Below the pieces are notes generated by a model that was not told the DNA's origin, searched no databases, and saw nothing but the letters and a program-made list of their open reading frames with translations. A stretch of 43,093 nucleotides of DNA. It comes from Candidatus Azophilus lithoversatilis. GTDB lineage: Bacteria > Pseudomonadota > Gammaproteobacteria > Pseudomonadales > Azotimanducaceae. Numbering within the stretch: position 1 is the first letter of the stretch; every line of letters begins with the position of its first letter. Position numbers and translations under genes: made by a program. This document shows positions 7,818-16,045 of the stretch, piece by piece. The DNA is taken from assembly GCA_028278675.1 (NCBI GenBank), contig JAQAJJ010000037.1, positions 1 through 43,093 on the forward strand. The letters run 5' to 3'.

Positions 7818-8606
7818 ATGGCCATGATGCCCCATTGGCAGGTCCATCCGGGCACCGGCCCCTACTTGTTGCTGGTGCATGGGTTTCTGATGGGCCCCAA
7901 TCAATGGCATCCGAATCTGGCGGCCTTGGGCGCGGTCTGCCAGCCGGTGGTGGTTGACTTGCTCGGCCACGGTCGCTCTGCTGCGCCAGCGGCTGCCGAA
8001 TGCTACCAACCCAGCGCCTACATTGAGGCCTTCGAAGCCATCCGCCAAGCCTTGCATGCGCAGCGTTGGTTCCTTTGCGGCTATTCCCTGGGTGCCGGCT
8101 TGACCATGCGCTACGCCCTGTTGCATCCCGAGCGCATCATCGGCCATGCCTTCACCAACTCCACATCAGCCTTGGCCGATGCCGGCCAGGCGGCTCTTTG
8201 GCGAGCGCAGGGCCAGGCATCCTCGGCCCGCATTCTGGCCGGGGGAAGCAAGGCCATCGAACGCATCCCGGTGCATCCGCGGTTCGCGAAACGAATCGAC
8301 CCGGCCAGCCGAGCCTTGGTCCTAGCCGATGCGGCGCTGCTGAAGCCGCAAGGCGTCGCCAACACCATCCGCTACACGACGCCGGCAGCGTCGGTGCGTA
8401 GTGAACTAGGCGACAACGAGCGCCCGGCCCTGCTCCTGAACGGCGTGCGGGAACGACGCTTTCAAGCCCACCGGCACCACATCGCTGAAAACATGCGCCA
8501 CGCGCGGATCGTCGATCTCGACGCCGGCCATGCCGTCAACCTGGAAGCCGCCTCCGGCTTCAACCAAGCGTTGGCCGAGTTCGTCGAGCAATGTCCCACA
8601 TCGTAG
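7818..8606 (+). CDS. Alpha/beta hydrolase, MenH-like
   Basis: A 262-residue alpha/beta hydrolase with the features of the MenH/epoxide-hydrolase-like branch. The oxyanion segment is LLLVHGFLMGPNQW. The nucleophile elbow GYSLGAG places the catalytic serine at residue 90. The catalytic histidine is in DAGHAVNLE near the C-terminus, and an acid in the preceding strand is likely. No signal peptide is visible. The last 16 bases overlap the following acyltransferase gene, so the two are probably translated together. That pairing hints at a job on an acyl ester or lipid, but the substrate cannot be read from sequence. Confidence 0.8.
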   Translation: MAMMPHWQVHPGTGPYLLLVHGFLMGPNQWHPNLAALGAVCQPVVVDLLGHGRSAAPAAAECYQPSAYIEAFEAIRQALHAQRWFLCGYSLGAGLTMRYALLHPERIIGHAFTNSTSALADAGQAALWRAQGQASSARILAGGSKAIERIPVHPRFAKRIDPASRALVLADAALLKPQGVANTIRYTTPAASVRSELGDNERPALLLNGVRERRFQAHRHHIAENMRHARIVDLDAGHAVNLEAASGFNQALAEFVEQCPTS

Positions 8607-9430
8607 ATGTGCTGATCGAGGAGCGGGCCGCAAGGCTCCATCAGCGGCCCTTCGTTTGGCGCTTGGTGCGCGCCTTTCTCTACCCGTTGATCGCCTATCC
8701 TCGGGCGGTGGACTTGATCGACCGCGTGCAGCCGATGTCCGGGCAGCAGATCTTCGACCACTTGAGCGAAATGCTGCGCTTGCGGGTGGAGATGCACGGC
8801 CTGGAATGCCTGCCCGCCCAAGGCCGGGCTCTGGTCACGGCCAACCACCCCGCCGGCATTGCCGACGGCATCGCCCTGTATGACGCCATCAAGCGCGTAC
8901 GCCGGGACGTGGTCTTCTTCGCCAACCGGGACGCCGTGCGGGCAGCGCCAAACTTGGCCGAGTTGGTGATTCCGGTGGAGTGGGTCGAGGAGCGCAGGGA
9001 TCACGCCCGCAACAAGGAGACCGTGCGCCACATGGTGCGGGCCTTCCGCCAGGACCGGCTGGTGGTGATCTTCCCTTCAGGGCGCTTGGCGCGTCCGAGC
9101 CTCAAGGGATTGATCGAGCGGGAGTGGACCACCACGGCGGTCAACCTCGCCCGGAAGTACGCCTGTCCCATCGTGCCGGCCCACCTCAAGGCCCGCAATT
9201 CATGGCTTTACTATCTGCTGTACGCGATCAACACCGAACTCAAGGACATGACCCTGTTCCGGGAACTCATCAACAAGGAACGATGGAAGTACCGAATTCG
9301 CTTCGGGCCGGAGATTGACGCCGGTGGCAGTTCGGACCCGGCCCGACTCACCGCCGAGATGCGTTCATTCGTCACCGGACCGCTGGCGCGGGGGCCGGCC
9401 CGCTTCGTCGCTCAATCCGCCAGGCGGTAG
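8591..9430 (+). CDS. Lysophospholipid acyltransferase-family protein
   Basis: A 279-residue membrane-associated acyltransferase of the PlsC/LPLAT type. The catalytic motif appears as NHPAGIADG (residues 85-93), a known variant of the NHxxxxD box with one extra spacer residue. The acceptor-binding block FPSGRLARPS follows. Such enzymes move an acyl chain from acyl-CoA or acyl-ACP to glycerol-3-phosphate, lysophosphatidate or a related acceptor at the inner membrane. The start overlaps the end of the alpha/beta hydrolase gene by 16 bases. The 3' end overlaps the convergent sucrase/ferredoxin-like gene by 19 bases. Which acceptor it uses is not evident. Confidence 0.8.
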   Translation: MSHIVDVLIEERAARLHQRPFVWRLVRAFLYPLIAYPRAVDLIDRVQPMSGQQIFDHLSEMLRLRVEMHGLECLPAQGRALVTANHPAGIADGIALYDAIKRVRRDVVFFANRDAVRAAPNLAELVIPVEWVEERRDHARNKETVRHMVRAFRQDRLVVIFPSGRLARPSLKGLIEREWTTTAVNLARKYACPIVPAHLKARNSWLYYLLYAINTELKDMTLFRELINKERWKYRIRFGPEIDAGGSSDPARLTAEMRSFVTGPLARGPARFVAQSARR

Positions 9431-10296
9431 GGCCGTTCGGATTTCAATTGCTGATCCCCGCAACTGGACAGCACCGGCACCGGCTCCTCGCTCGGCGCCA
9501 CGTTGACGAGAAGCGGACTTCCGCCGTGGTTGAAGGTCACCTCGGCGTGGCCTTCGCCCTCCTTCAATGCAACCCATTCCAAGCCATCACAGTCTGCGAA
9601 CCCCTCCGCCGCCTGCACCGGCTTGGGATAGCATGAACGGCCCCGGAGATAGCGCCGCGGCACCGCGCCCGCTTCCACTTCGGCGACGAATCGTTCGACG
9701 GAGTCGTCGCCGGCATCGGGGCCAGCCATGCCCACCCGTCCGTACAGCACCCCCTGCGGCAGCACCAGCACGTTGGGCGCGAAGCGGTGGCCACCAAGAT
9801 GGGTCACTTGCCAGACACGCTCCCCGAGGCGTTCGCGCAGCTGATTGTAGAGGGGCAACCCGAAACGGGCGCAACACAGGTCACGCTGGCCGTTGGTGCA
9901 GACGAAGTAGCGAGGGGCCTCGAGACGCTCGCCTGAATCGCCGCGGAACAGCGTCTCGACCGGTGTTTGGATCAGACCGTCGTAGCCCGGTCCGCCTGAC
10001 TCAAAGGTGCGCAGCGCACCGTCATGCTGAATCAGCAGGCGAGTGTCCGGCCGGTCTATTTCCGGCTGGCGGATGAACTGCGCGCGCACCTTGTGGCCTT
10101 GGCCTTCAAGTGCTTCAATACCGTGCGTCAACCAGCCCCGGACACCCTCGCCCAAGGCATTGTCCGAAATCGCCTTCGCCCGCCAAGCGGGACGGTATTC
10201 AAGCAGCAGCCAAACGTCCACCACGGCGGCAGTGCCGAGCATCGGCTGATCGGCGCTCGCCTCGCAACAATAGACTCGCTCGTTCATCGACAGCAT
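9412..10296 (-). CDS. Sucrase/ferredoxin-like (thioredoxin-fold 2Fe-2S) protein
   Basis: A 294-residue protein of the Suc_Fer-like family. It shows the family's two hallmarks, the cysteine cluster CTNGQRDLCCARFG near residues 132 to 145 and the histidine block HLGGHRFAPN about 25 residues later. These are thought to ligate a 2Fe-2S cluster in a thioredoxin-like ferredoxin fold. Further cysteines occur near the N-terminus (YCCEAS) and in RSCYPKP. ATG at 10296 is chosen for the GGGA a few bases upstream; ATG at 10287 is an alternative. No physiological role is established for bacterial members, so this is annotated by family only. It is divergent from the PrpD cluster and convergent with the acyltransferase. 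Confidence 0.8.
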   Translation of the reverse strand: MLSMNERVYCCEASADQPMLGTAAVVDVWLLLEYRPAWRAKAISDNALGEGVRGWLTHGIEALEGQGHKVRAQFIRQPEIDRPDTRLLIQHDGALRTFESGGPGYDGLIQTPVETLFRGDSGERLEAPRYFVCTNGQRDLCCARFGLPLYNQLRERLGERVWQVTHLGGHRFAPNVLVLPQGVLYGRVGMAGPDAGDDSVERFVAEVEAGAVPRRYLRGRSCYPKPVQAAEGFADCDGLEWVALKEGEGHAEVTFNHGGSPLLVNVAPSEEPVPVLSSCGDQQLKSERPYRLAD

Positions 10297-10465
10297 TTCA
10301 TCCCAAGCCAGTCGCCCAAATCAAGGCGTGGGCGGGACGCGCCCGTTCCAAGATTGGGGGGTTTCGCGATTCACAGAGCGGGCAGGTGTTGACAACTTGA
10401 TCATTGACCTTGCTTCGATGCCGTTGCTCCGCTAGCTTTAGCCGCTTCAACTAAGGATCGACTTC

Positions 10466-11809
10466 ATGGAAGCCACGCGGCAATTGGCCCAGCGCGTCGT
10501 TGATACGCGCACCGAGCACATTCCCCAGGCGGCGCGGGTGGTCGCCCGCCAAGCGTTGATGGATTTCATTGGCGTTGCGATTGCGGGCGCTCGGGAGCCG
10601 CTGGCCGACATTTTGGCAGAGGAAATCGACGCCGAGGGGGGCCATCCCCAGGCGCAGCTCATGGGCCGTCCGTGCCGCGCCTCAGTGCGTCAGGCGGCGC
10701 TGTTCAACGGCTCTGCCGGCCATGCCCACGACTACGACGACGTCCACAATGCCATGACCGGCCATCCAACCGTGCCGGTTGCGCCCGCTGTGCTGGCGCT
10801 GGCAGAGCATCTCGGTCGAAGTGGCGCCGACGTCATTGCCGCCTTTTGCGCCGGGGTGGATGCCGAGTGCATTCTGGGCCGATTCGCAGGCGCCAACCAC
10901 TACGCTCGAGGCTGGCACGCCACCGGCACCTTGGGCGCTTTCGGCGCCGCCGCTGCGGCGGCCCGCATGCGCAATCTCGATGCGGCCCAGACGGCCGCAG
11001 CGCTGGGCATTGCCGGCACCCAGGCCGCGGGCCTCAAGTCCCAGTTCGGCACCATGTGCAAGCCGCTGCATGCGGGCCATGCCGCCGCCACGGGCGTGGA
11101 TGCCGCCAACCTCGCCGCCCGGGGCTTCACCAGCCGCTTGGACATTCTTGAGGCCGACCAGGGTTTCCTCGCCACGCAAAGCGAGTGCGGCAGCGCCGAG
11201 CAATGGCAAAGGGCGATGGCGGTGCCCGCCTTCACCCAGGACATTTGCTTCAAGTACCATGCCGCCTGCTACCTCACCCACTCCTCCATCGAAGCGATTC
11301 GGGCCTTGAGCGAGCGCCATGGCCTTGAATCCAAGGACATCGCCGAGGTGGACATTCGCGTTGACAAGGGCCACCTCAAGGTCTGCAACATCCCCGAACC
11401 CGCCACCGGGCTGGAAGCCAAGTTCAGCTTGCGCCTCACCGCCGCCATGGCGCTCTCCGGGGTGAACACGGCCAGCATCGACGTCTTCACGGACGAGTTG
11501 ACCGAAGACCAAGGGCTCACGGCACTGCGCGACCGGGTTAGGGTTGCCGCCCACGCGGAACGCAACCCGGACAGTGTCGTCAACATCCGCACAATGGATG
11601 GCCAAGTCCATGCCGAAGCCTGCAATGTCGCCATTCCCATGACCGATCTCGATGCCCAGTGGGACAAGCTCGAAACCAAGTTCCGCGCCTTGGTTGCCCC
11701 CCGTCTGGGCGATGCCGCAGCCGATGCCATCATCGACGCCTGCCACGGACTTGAGCAGGCGGACTGCGTCACGCCACTGATGAAGCTGCTGGCCAGCGCC
11801 GATGGGTGA
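10466..11809 (+). CDS. MmgE/PrpD family dehydratase/decarboxylase
   Basis: A 447-residue MmgE/PrpD-family protein of normal length. Clear family blocks are ARQALMDFIGVAIAGA, the active-site segment GHAHDYDDVHNAM with GHPTVPVAPAVLAL after it, GWHATGTLGAFGAAAAAARM, and CKPLHAGHAAATGVDAANLA. The family includes 2-methylcitrate dehydratase, cis-aconitate decarboxylase and isomerases of similar tricarboxylates. The ATG has AAGGA about 9 bases upstream. It is the first gene of a tightly packed run with two MaoC hydratases, a CitE-like lyase and an acyl-CoA dehydrogenase. That context points to processing of a C5 to C6 di- or tricarboxylate rather than to the propionate 2-methylcitrate cycle, since no prpB or prpC is beside it. 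The exact reaction is not determined. Confidence 0.85.
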   Translation: MEATRQLAQRVVDTRTEHIPQAARVVARQALMDFIGVAIAGAREPLADILAEEIDAEGGHPQAQLMGRPCRASVRQAALFNGSAGHAHDYDDVHNAMTGHPTVPVAPAVLALAEHLGRSGADVIAAFCAGVDAECILGRFAGANHYARGWHATGTLGAFGAAAAAARMRNLDAAQTAAALGIAGTQAAGLKSQFGTMCKPLHAGHAAATGVDAANLAARGFTSRLDILEADQGFLATQSECGSAEQWQRAMAVPAFTQDICFKYHAACYLTHSSIEAIRALSERHGLESKDIAEVDIRVDKGHLKVCNIPEPATGLEAKFSLRLTAAMALSGVNTASIDVFTDELTEDQGLTALRDRVRVAAHAERNPDSVVNIRTMDGQVHAEACNVAIPMTDLDAQWDKLETKFRALVAPRLGDAAADAIIDACHGLEQADCVTPLMKLLASADG

Positions 11810-12290
11810 CGCCGACTTTCGCGATCGGGCGGTGCTCAAGGCCAAGGGCAACCGCTTCGAGGACATGACGCCGGGCCGAGTGTTCGAGCACCACTGGGGA
11901 CGTACCCTAACCGAAGGCGACAATGCCGCCTTCACCACCCAGACGCTGTCGTTCTGCCCGCTCTACTTCAATGCGCCCTATGCCCAGTCCCTGGGGCATC
12001 CCAACGTGCAGGTCAATCCGCTGCTGGTGTTCAACACCGTCTTCGGGCTGAGCGTGGAGGACTTGAGCGAAGGCGGCGGTCCGTTCCTCGGCGTGGACAA
12101 TTGCCAATTCATCCAGCCGGTCTATCCCGGCGACACCTTGACGGCCCGAAGCCAAGTGGAGAACGCCAAGACCTCCAGCAGCCAGCCGAAGTTCGGCATC
12201 GTCACCTGGCACACGCAGGGCTTCAACCAGCGCGGCGAGGCGGTGATCGAGTTTCGCCGCACCAACCTCGTTCGCAGGCGGAGCGGCTGA
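11802..12290 (+). CDS. MaoC-family hydratase, first of a pair
   Basis: A 162-residue single hot-dog-domain protein of the MaoC dehydratase group. The family start FEDMTPGRVFEHHWGRTLTE is followed by the catalytic-helix region TEGDNAAFTTQTLSFCPLYF, QVNPLLVFNTVFGLSV and the strand VYPGDTLTARSQVENAK. MaoC proteins hydrate 2-enoyl-CoA esters or dehydrate 3-hydroxyacyl-CoA. The start overlaps the prpD-like stop by 8 bases, and the stop overlaps the next start by one base (TGATG). Two adjacent single-domain copies probably make a heteromer equivalent to the fused two-domain hydratases that act on mesaconyl-CoA or itaconyl-CoA. That assignment is inferred from neighbours. Confidence 0.8.
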   Translation: MGDADFRDRAVLKAKGNRFEDMTPGRVFEHHWGRTLTEGDNAAFTTQTLSFCPLYFNAPYAQSLGHPNVQVNPLLVFNTVFGLSVEDLSEGGGPFLGVDNCQFIQPVYPGDTLTARSQVENAKTSSSQPKFGIVTWHTQGFNQRGEAVIEFRRTNLVRRRSG

Positions 12291-12769
12291 TGGCGCTGAC
12301 CGGTGACGACAACTATTTCGAGGACTTCGAGCCGGGCGCGGTCATGCGCCACGCGCGGGGCAAGACCATGTGCGAGCAGGACAATGTGGGCATCACGCTG
12401 CAGGTGCTGAACACCGCGGAGGGACACTTCAACGAAGACCTGATGCAGAGGAACGCCATGGGCCGCGAAGGCTGGAACTCCCGGCTGCAGTTCGGCGGCG
12501 TCACCATCGCGATGGTGATCGGCTTGGCCATGCAGGACACTGGCGAGAACGCCGTCGCCGAACTGGGCCTGGACAAAATTCGCCTCAAGGCGCCCGTGTT
12601 TCACGGCGATACGCTGTACGCCTACAGCGAAGTGCTGGAAAAACGCCAAGGCGACGAACCGAACGCGGGCGTCGTCGTCTTCAAGCACTACGGCGTCAAC
12701 CACAAGGACCAAGTCGTGTTCGAAGGTGAACGCACGGTCCTGGTGAAGAAGAGGCCCGCACAACCGTGA
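12290..12769 (+). CDS. MaoC-family hydratase, second of a pair
   Basis: A 159-residue hot-dog protein whose start is translationally coupled to the preceding MaoC gene (TGATG). It shows FEDFEPGAVMRHARGKTMCE, the central helix LQVLNTAEGHFNEDLM with a candidate catalytic aspartate/histidine region, LQFGGVTIAMVIGLAMQD, and the closing strands KAPVFHGDTLYAYSEVLEKR and VVFEGERTVLVKK. It resembles but clearly differs from its neighbour, as expected for the two halves of a heteromeric hydratase. It probably acts on a branched-chain or dicarboxylic enoyl-CoA together with the CitE-like lyase. The next gene, a damaged citE homologue, begins 28 bases downstream. Confidence 0.8.
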   Translation: MALTGDDNYFEDFEPGAVMRHARGKTMCEQDNVGITLQVLNTAEGHFNEDLMQRNAMGREGWNSRLQFGGVTIAMVIGLAMQDTGENAVAELGLDKIRLKAPVFHGDTLYAYSEVLEKRQGDEPNAGVVVFKHYGVNHKDQVVFEGERTVLVKKRPAQP

Positions 12770-12797
12770 AGATTGATTGAACCCGTTCTTGGTTGCC

Positions 12798-13686
12798 ATG
12801 AGCCGACATCCCAGTCGCCCCCGGCGCTGCCAGCTCTCCGTTCCCGGCATTTCCGAAAAATTGATGGCCAAGGCCTCTGGCCTCGACCTTGACCATGTGT
12901 TTCTGGTTCTGTAGGATGGGCGCCCGAGGGCTGGTGGTCGAGGCCATCAACGGTTTGGAATGGCGCCCGCGCACCGTCTGCGTGCGCATCAACGACGTGG
13001 ACACCGAATGGTGCCACGACGACATCATCGAAGTGGTGACCGGCGCCGGCGCCAAGCTCGACACCCTCATGCTCACCAAGGCCAAGCGGGCCGCGGACGT
13101 GATTTTCGTGCACCTCATGCTCGACCAACTCGAAAGGAAGCTCGGCCTCACTCGGCGCATCGGCATCGAGTGCCTGATCGAGGAGGTGGAAGGCATGATG
13201 AACGTCGATGAGATCGCCGCCTGCTCCGACCGCCTGGAGTGCCTGGTGTTCGGCATGGGCGACTACTCCGCCAGCCAGCAGATGCAAATCGCCACCGTGG
13301 GTGGCTCGGGCAGCTATCCGCCCGACCTCTGGCACTATCCCCGCTACCAAATGACCATCGCCTGCCGGGCCAACGGCATCGATCCGGTGGATGGCCCTTA
13401 CGCCAACTTCCGCAATCCCGAGAGTTACCGCAAGGAGGCTGAACGGGCCCACGCGCTGGGCATGGCCGGCAAGTGGGCGATCCATCCGAGCCAAATCGAA
13501 CTGGCCAACGCCGTCTTCACACCCTCAGAAGCAGAAGTCGCCTCCGCCCGGGCGCAAAAGGCGGCCTACGATGAGGCGCTGGCCCAAGGCATCGGCTCAA
13601 TCAACGTCGATGGTGTGATGGTCGATGCAGCCAGCATTCGCATTGTGCAGAACACCATCGACCGTGCCGACCTGATCGGCATTTGA
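12798..13686 (+). pseudogene. Broken CitE-like CoA-ester lyase
   Basis: Translation from ATG at 12798 gives the typical CitE N-terminus (RRCQLSVPGISEKLMAKASG, then LDLDHVFLVL) and a TAG at 12912-12914, where the family has DLEDAV. The rest, from about 12916 to 13686, is in the next frame and is otherwise excellent: ARGLVVEAINGLEW, RIGIECLIEEVEGMMNVDEI, VFGMGDYSASQ, GKWAIHPSQIE. Against the usual spacing between DLED and ARA, about 23 bases appear to be lost just after the stop, which explains the frame change. A product starting at ATG 12916 would lack the first strand, including the conserved arginine of the N-terminal motif. Intact relatives cleave malyl-, citramalyl- or beta-methylmalyl-CoA. 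A sequencing fault is the alternative, though a combined stop and deletion makes it less likely. Confidence 0.75.
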
Positions 13687-13704
13687 ATCCAAATCCGATT
13701 CCCA

Positions 13705-14883
13705 ATGACTGAGCACTACCTAACCGACGAGCGCCGCATGATTCAGGATGTCGCGCGGGAGTTCACCAAGAACGAAGTGCTGCCGGTGGCCAACGCGCTG
13801 GATCCGGTTCAGGGTGAAATCCCCATGGCGCTGCGCGACAAGATGGGCGAGATGGGCTACTTCGGCATCCAGATGGCTGAGGAGCACGGCGGCATGGACC
13901 TGGGCGTGTTCGAATACTGCCTGGTGGCCGAGGAACTGGCGCGGGGCTGGATGAGCGTGGCCAGCATCATCGCCCGGGCCGCCTCGCTGATGAGCGTCGG
14001 CGGCTGGCCGGAGGACAAGCGCCGCGAACTGACCGCCAAGGCCGCCCAAGGCAAGTACTTGGCCGCCGTCTCCCTTTCCGAGCCCAACGTCGGCTCCGAC
14101 CTCGCCTCAGTCAGTTGCCGGGCGGTGCTGGACGGGGATGAATGGGTGATCACCGGCAACAAGTACTGGTGCACCTTCGCCGACGGCGCCGACTACATTC
14201 AGTTGCTGGCCCGCGCCGAGGGCAGCGACGATCCGGCGCACAAGGGCCTGAAGAACTTCATCATCGAAAAGGAGCGCGGCAGCCTGCCGGAAGGCTGTTC
14301 CGGCTCACCCATCCCCAAAATCGGCTACTTCGGCTGGAACACCTTTGAACTGGCCTTCGACGGCTGCCGCATTCCCAAGGAGAACGTCATTACCGGCGGT
14401 ACCGGCGACGGCTTCAAGAACACTGTCAACTGGCTCAACGTGGCCCGGGCGCATACGGCGGCCCGCTCCATCGGCCTGGCCCGGGGGGCGTTGGAGGACG
14501 CCATGGACTACGCCCACGAGCGGGTGCAGTTCGGCGTCCCCATCGCCGACTTCCAGGAAACCCGCTTCAAGATCGCCCGCATGGCCAGCGAAGTGGAGGC
14601 CGCCCGGCAACTCATGTACCACGTCGCCACACTCATGGACAACGGCGAAAAGGCGGACCGCGAAGCCGCCATGGTGAAGTGGTACGCCAGCGAAATGGCG
14701 GAGCGGGTCACCTCGGATGCCCTGCAGATTCTTGGCGGCGCCGGCTACACCAAGCTGCACGCCGTGGAACGCTACTGGCGCGACGCCCGCCTGACCAAGA
14801 TCTTCGAGGGCACCAGCGAGATTCAACTGCGCATCATTTCCGACCGGCTGCTGGGCAGGCCGTCGAGCCGGAATCTGGCTTAG
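13705..14883 (+). CDS. Acyl-CoA dehydrogenase
   Basis: A 392-residue flavoprotein of standard acyl-CoA dehydrogenase length. It shows the substrate/FAD blocks AVSLSEPNVGSDLAS and WVITGNKYWCTFADGADYI, the C-terminal signature QILGGAGYTKLHAVERYWRD, and the catalytic glutamate in FEGTSEIQLRI at the position used by medium-chain and glutaryl-type enzymes. These enzymes introduce the alpha-beta double bond in acyl-CoA and pass electrons to electron-transfer flavoprotein. It starts 18 bases after the CitE-like pseudogene and is followed by the MetX-like gene after 21 bases. In this setting it could produce the enoyl-CoA that the two MaoC proteins hydrate. Chain type is not predictable from what is visible. 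Confidence 0.9.
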   Translation: MTEHYLTDERRMIQDVAREFTKNEVLPVANALDPVQGEIPMALRDKMGEMGYFGIQMAEEHGGMDLGVFEYCLVAEELARGWMSVASIIARAASLMSVGGWPEDKRRELTAKAAQGKYLAAVSLSEPNVGSDLASVSCRAVLDGDEWVITGNKYWCTFADGADYIQLLARAEGSDDPAHKGLKNFIIEKERGSLPEGCSGSPIPKIGYFGWNTFELAFDGCRIPKENVITGGTGDGFKNTVNWLNVARAHTAARSIGLARGALEDAMDYAHERVQFGVPIADFQETRFKIARMASEVEAARQLMYHVATLMDNGEKADREAAMVKWYASEMAERVTSDALQILGGAGYTKLHAVERYWRDARLTKIFEGTSEIQLRIISDRLLGRPSSRNLA

Positions 14884-14904
14884 CCGCGGAAACGGCAACC
14901 CATC

Positions 14905-15987
14905 ATGAGCGCCCTTAGGAAACTGGTCGTTGACGGGCCGTTCCCCATGCGCCGAGGCGCCTTGGACAGCCCCACCATCGCCTTCGAAACCCTGGGCGAA
15001 CTCAGTCCCAAGGCGGACAACGCCGTGCTGGTCTTCACTGGCCTCTCGCCATCCGCGCACATCGCCTCTTCGCCGGAAGACCCCTCAGCGGGTTGGTGGG
15101 AGGACATGGTCGGCCCGGGCAAGCCCATCGACACGAACCGCTTCCTCGTCGTCTGCGTCAATTCCTTGGGCAGTTGCTTCGGATCCACTGGGCCAGCGTC
15201 GATCAATCCAGCCACTGGCACCCACTTCCGGCTCGATTTTCCGGTGCTGTGCCTCGAGGACATCGCCTCAGCAGGCGCCCAAGTGCTCGACCATCTGCGC
15301 ATCGACACGGCCCACACGGTGGTCGGCGCCTCGATGGGCGGCATGACGGCTCTGGGCTTCGCCCTGCTCCATCCCGGCCGCAGCCGAAGACTGGTGTCGA
15401 TCTCCGCCGCTGCGCGCAGCCAGCCCTTCGCCATTGCGCTGCGCTCCCTGCAGCGGGAGATCATTCGCCGCGACCCCGAGTGGCGCCAAGGACGCTACGA
15501 CTTTGAAAAGGGCCCGATAACCGGAATGCGGCTGGCACGCAAGCTCGGCATGATCACCTATCGTTCAGCGGTGGAATGGGCGCAGCGCTTCGGGCGGGAA
15601 CGGGCCACGGCGGAGCCACCCCATGAGCATCCATTTGGCATCGACTTCGAGGTTGAGTCCTACCTTGAGGCGCACGCCAACCGATTCATCGGCGCGTTCG
15701 ACGCCAACTGCTACCTTTACTTGTCGCGGGCCATGGATCTGTTCGACGCCGCCGACCACGGCGGCACTTTGGAGCGGGCGTTCAGTCAAATCGAGCTGGA
15801 CCAAGCGCTGATCGTCGGCGTGGAGTCGGACTTCCTCTTCCCCGCTCACCAACAGGCCGACCTGGCCGCCGCCCTGGAGCCGCACGTCAAGGCCGTTGAT
15901 TACAAGTGCTTGAGCTCCATTCAAGGACACGATTCCTTCCTGGTTGACATGGACCGCTTCAGGCCCGCCATCGCTGGGTTCTTTTAG
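14905..15987 (+). CDS. MetX-like alpha/beta hydrolase or O-acyltransferase
   Basis: A 360-residue protein of the homoserine O-acetyltransferase (MetX) branch of the alpha/beta fold. The N-terminal block LDSPTIAFETLGELS is followed by VVCVNSLGSCFGSTGPASI. The nucleophile elbow VVGASMGGMTAL has Ser143, the acid is in VGVESDFLFP, and the histidine is in SSIQGHDSFLV. Family members transfer acetyl or succinyl groups to homoserine or serine, but many homologues in catabolic clusters are esterases or thioesterases. Placement after acyl-CoA dehydrogenase and CoA-lyase genes makes a role with a CoA or ester intermediate at least as likely as methionine synthesis. No gene symbol is assigned for that reason. 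Confidence 0.75.
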   Translation: MSALRKLVVDGPFPMRRGALDSPTIAFETLGELSPKADNAVLVFTGLSPSAHIASSPEDPSAGWWEDMVGPGKPIDTNRFLVVCVNSLGSCFGSTGPASINPATGTHFRLDFPVLCLEDIASAGAQVLDHLRIDTAHTVVGASMGGMTALGFALLHPGRSRRLVSISAAARSQPFAIALRSLQREIIRRDPEWRQGRYDFEKGPITGMRLARKLGMITYRSAVEWAQRFGRERATAEPPHEHPFGIDFEVESYLEAHANRFIGAFDANCYLYLSRAMDLFDAADHGGTLERAFSQIELDQALIVGVESDFLFPAHQQADLAAALEPHVKAVDYKCLSSIQGHDSFLVDMDRFRPAIAGFF

Positions 15988-16045
15988 GGCTGGACTCGCT
16001 TGGCCGAAGTGATTAGCTTGAGACTACTCAATCGGAGTTGGCCCC

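Noticed and set aside
10389-10438. TTGACA at 10389 as a promoter for the PrpD operon
   Set aside because: No reasonable -10 hexamer lies 16 to 18 bases downstream. The nearest, TAGCTT, is too far away.
10682-11938. Minus-strand open frame of 418 codons over the PrpD gene
   Set aside because: Antisense shadow; the PrpD frame has clear active-site motifs and a ribosome site.
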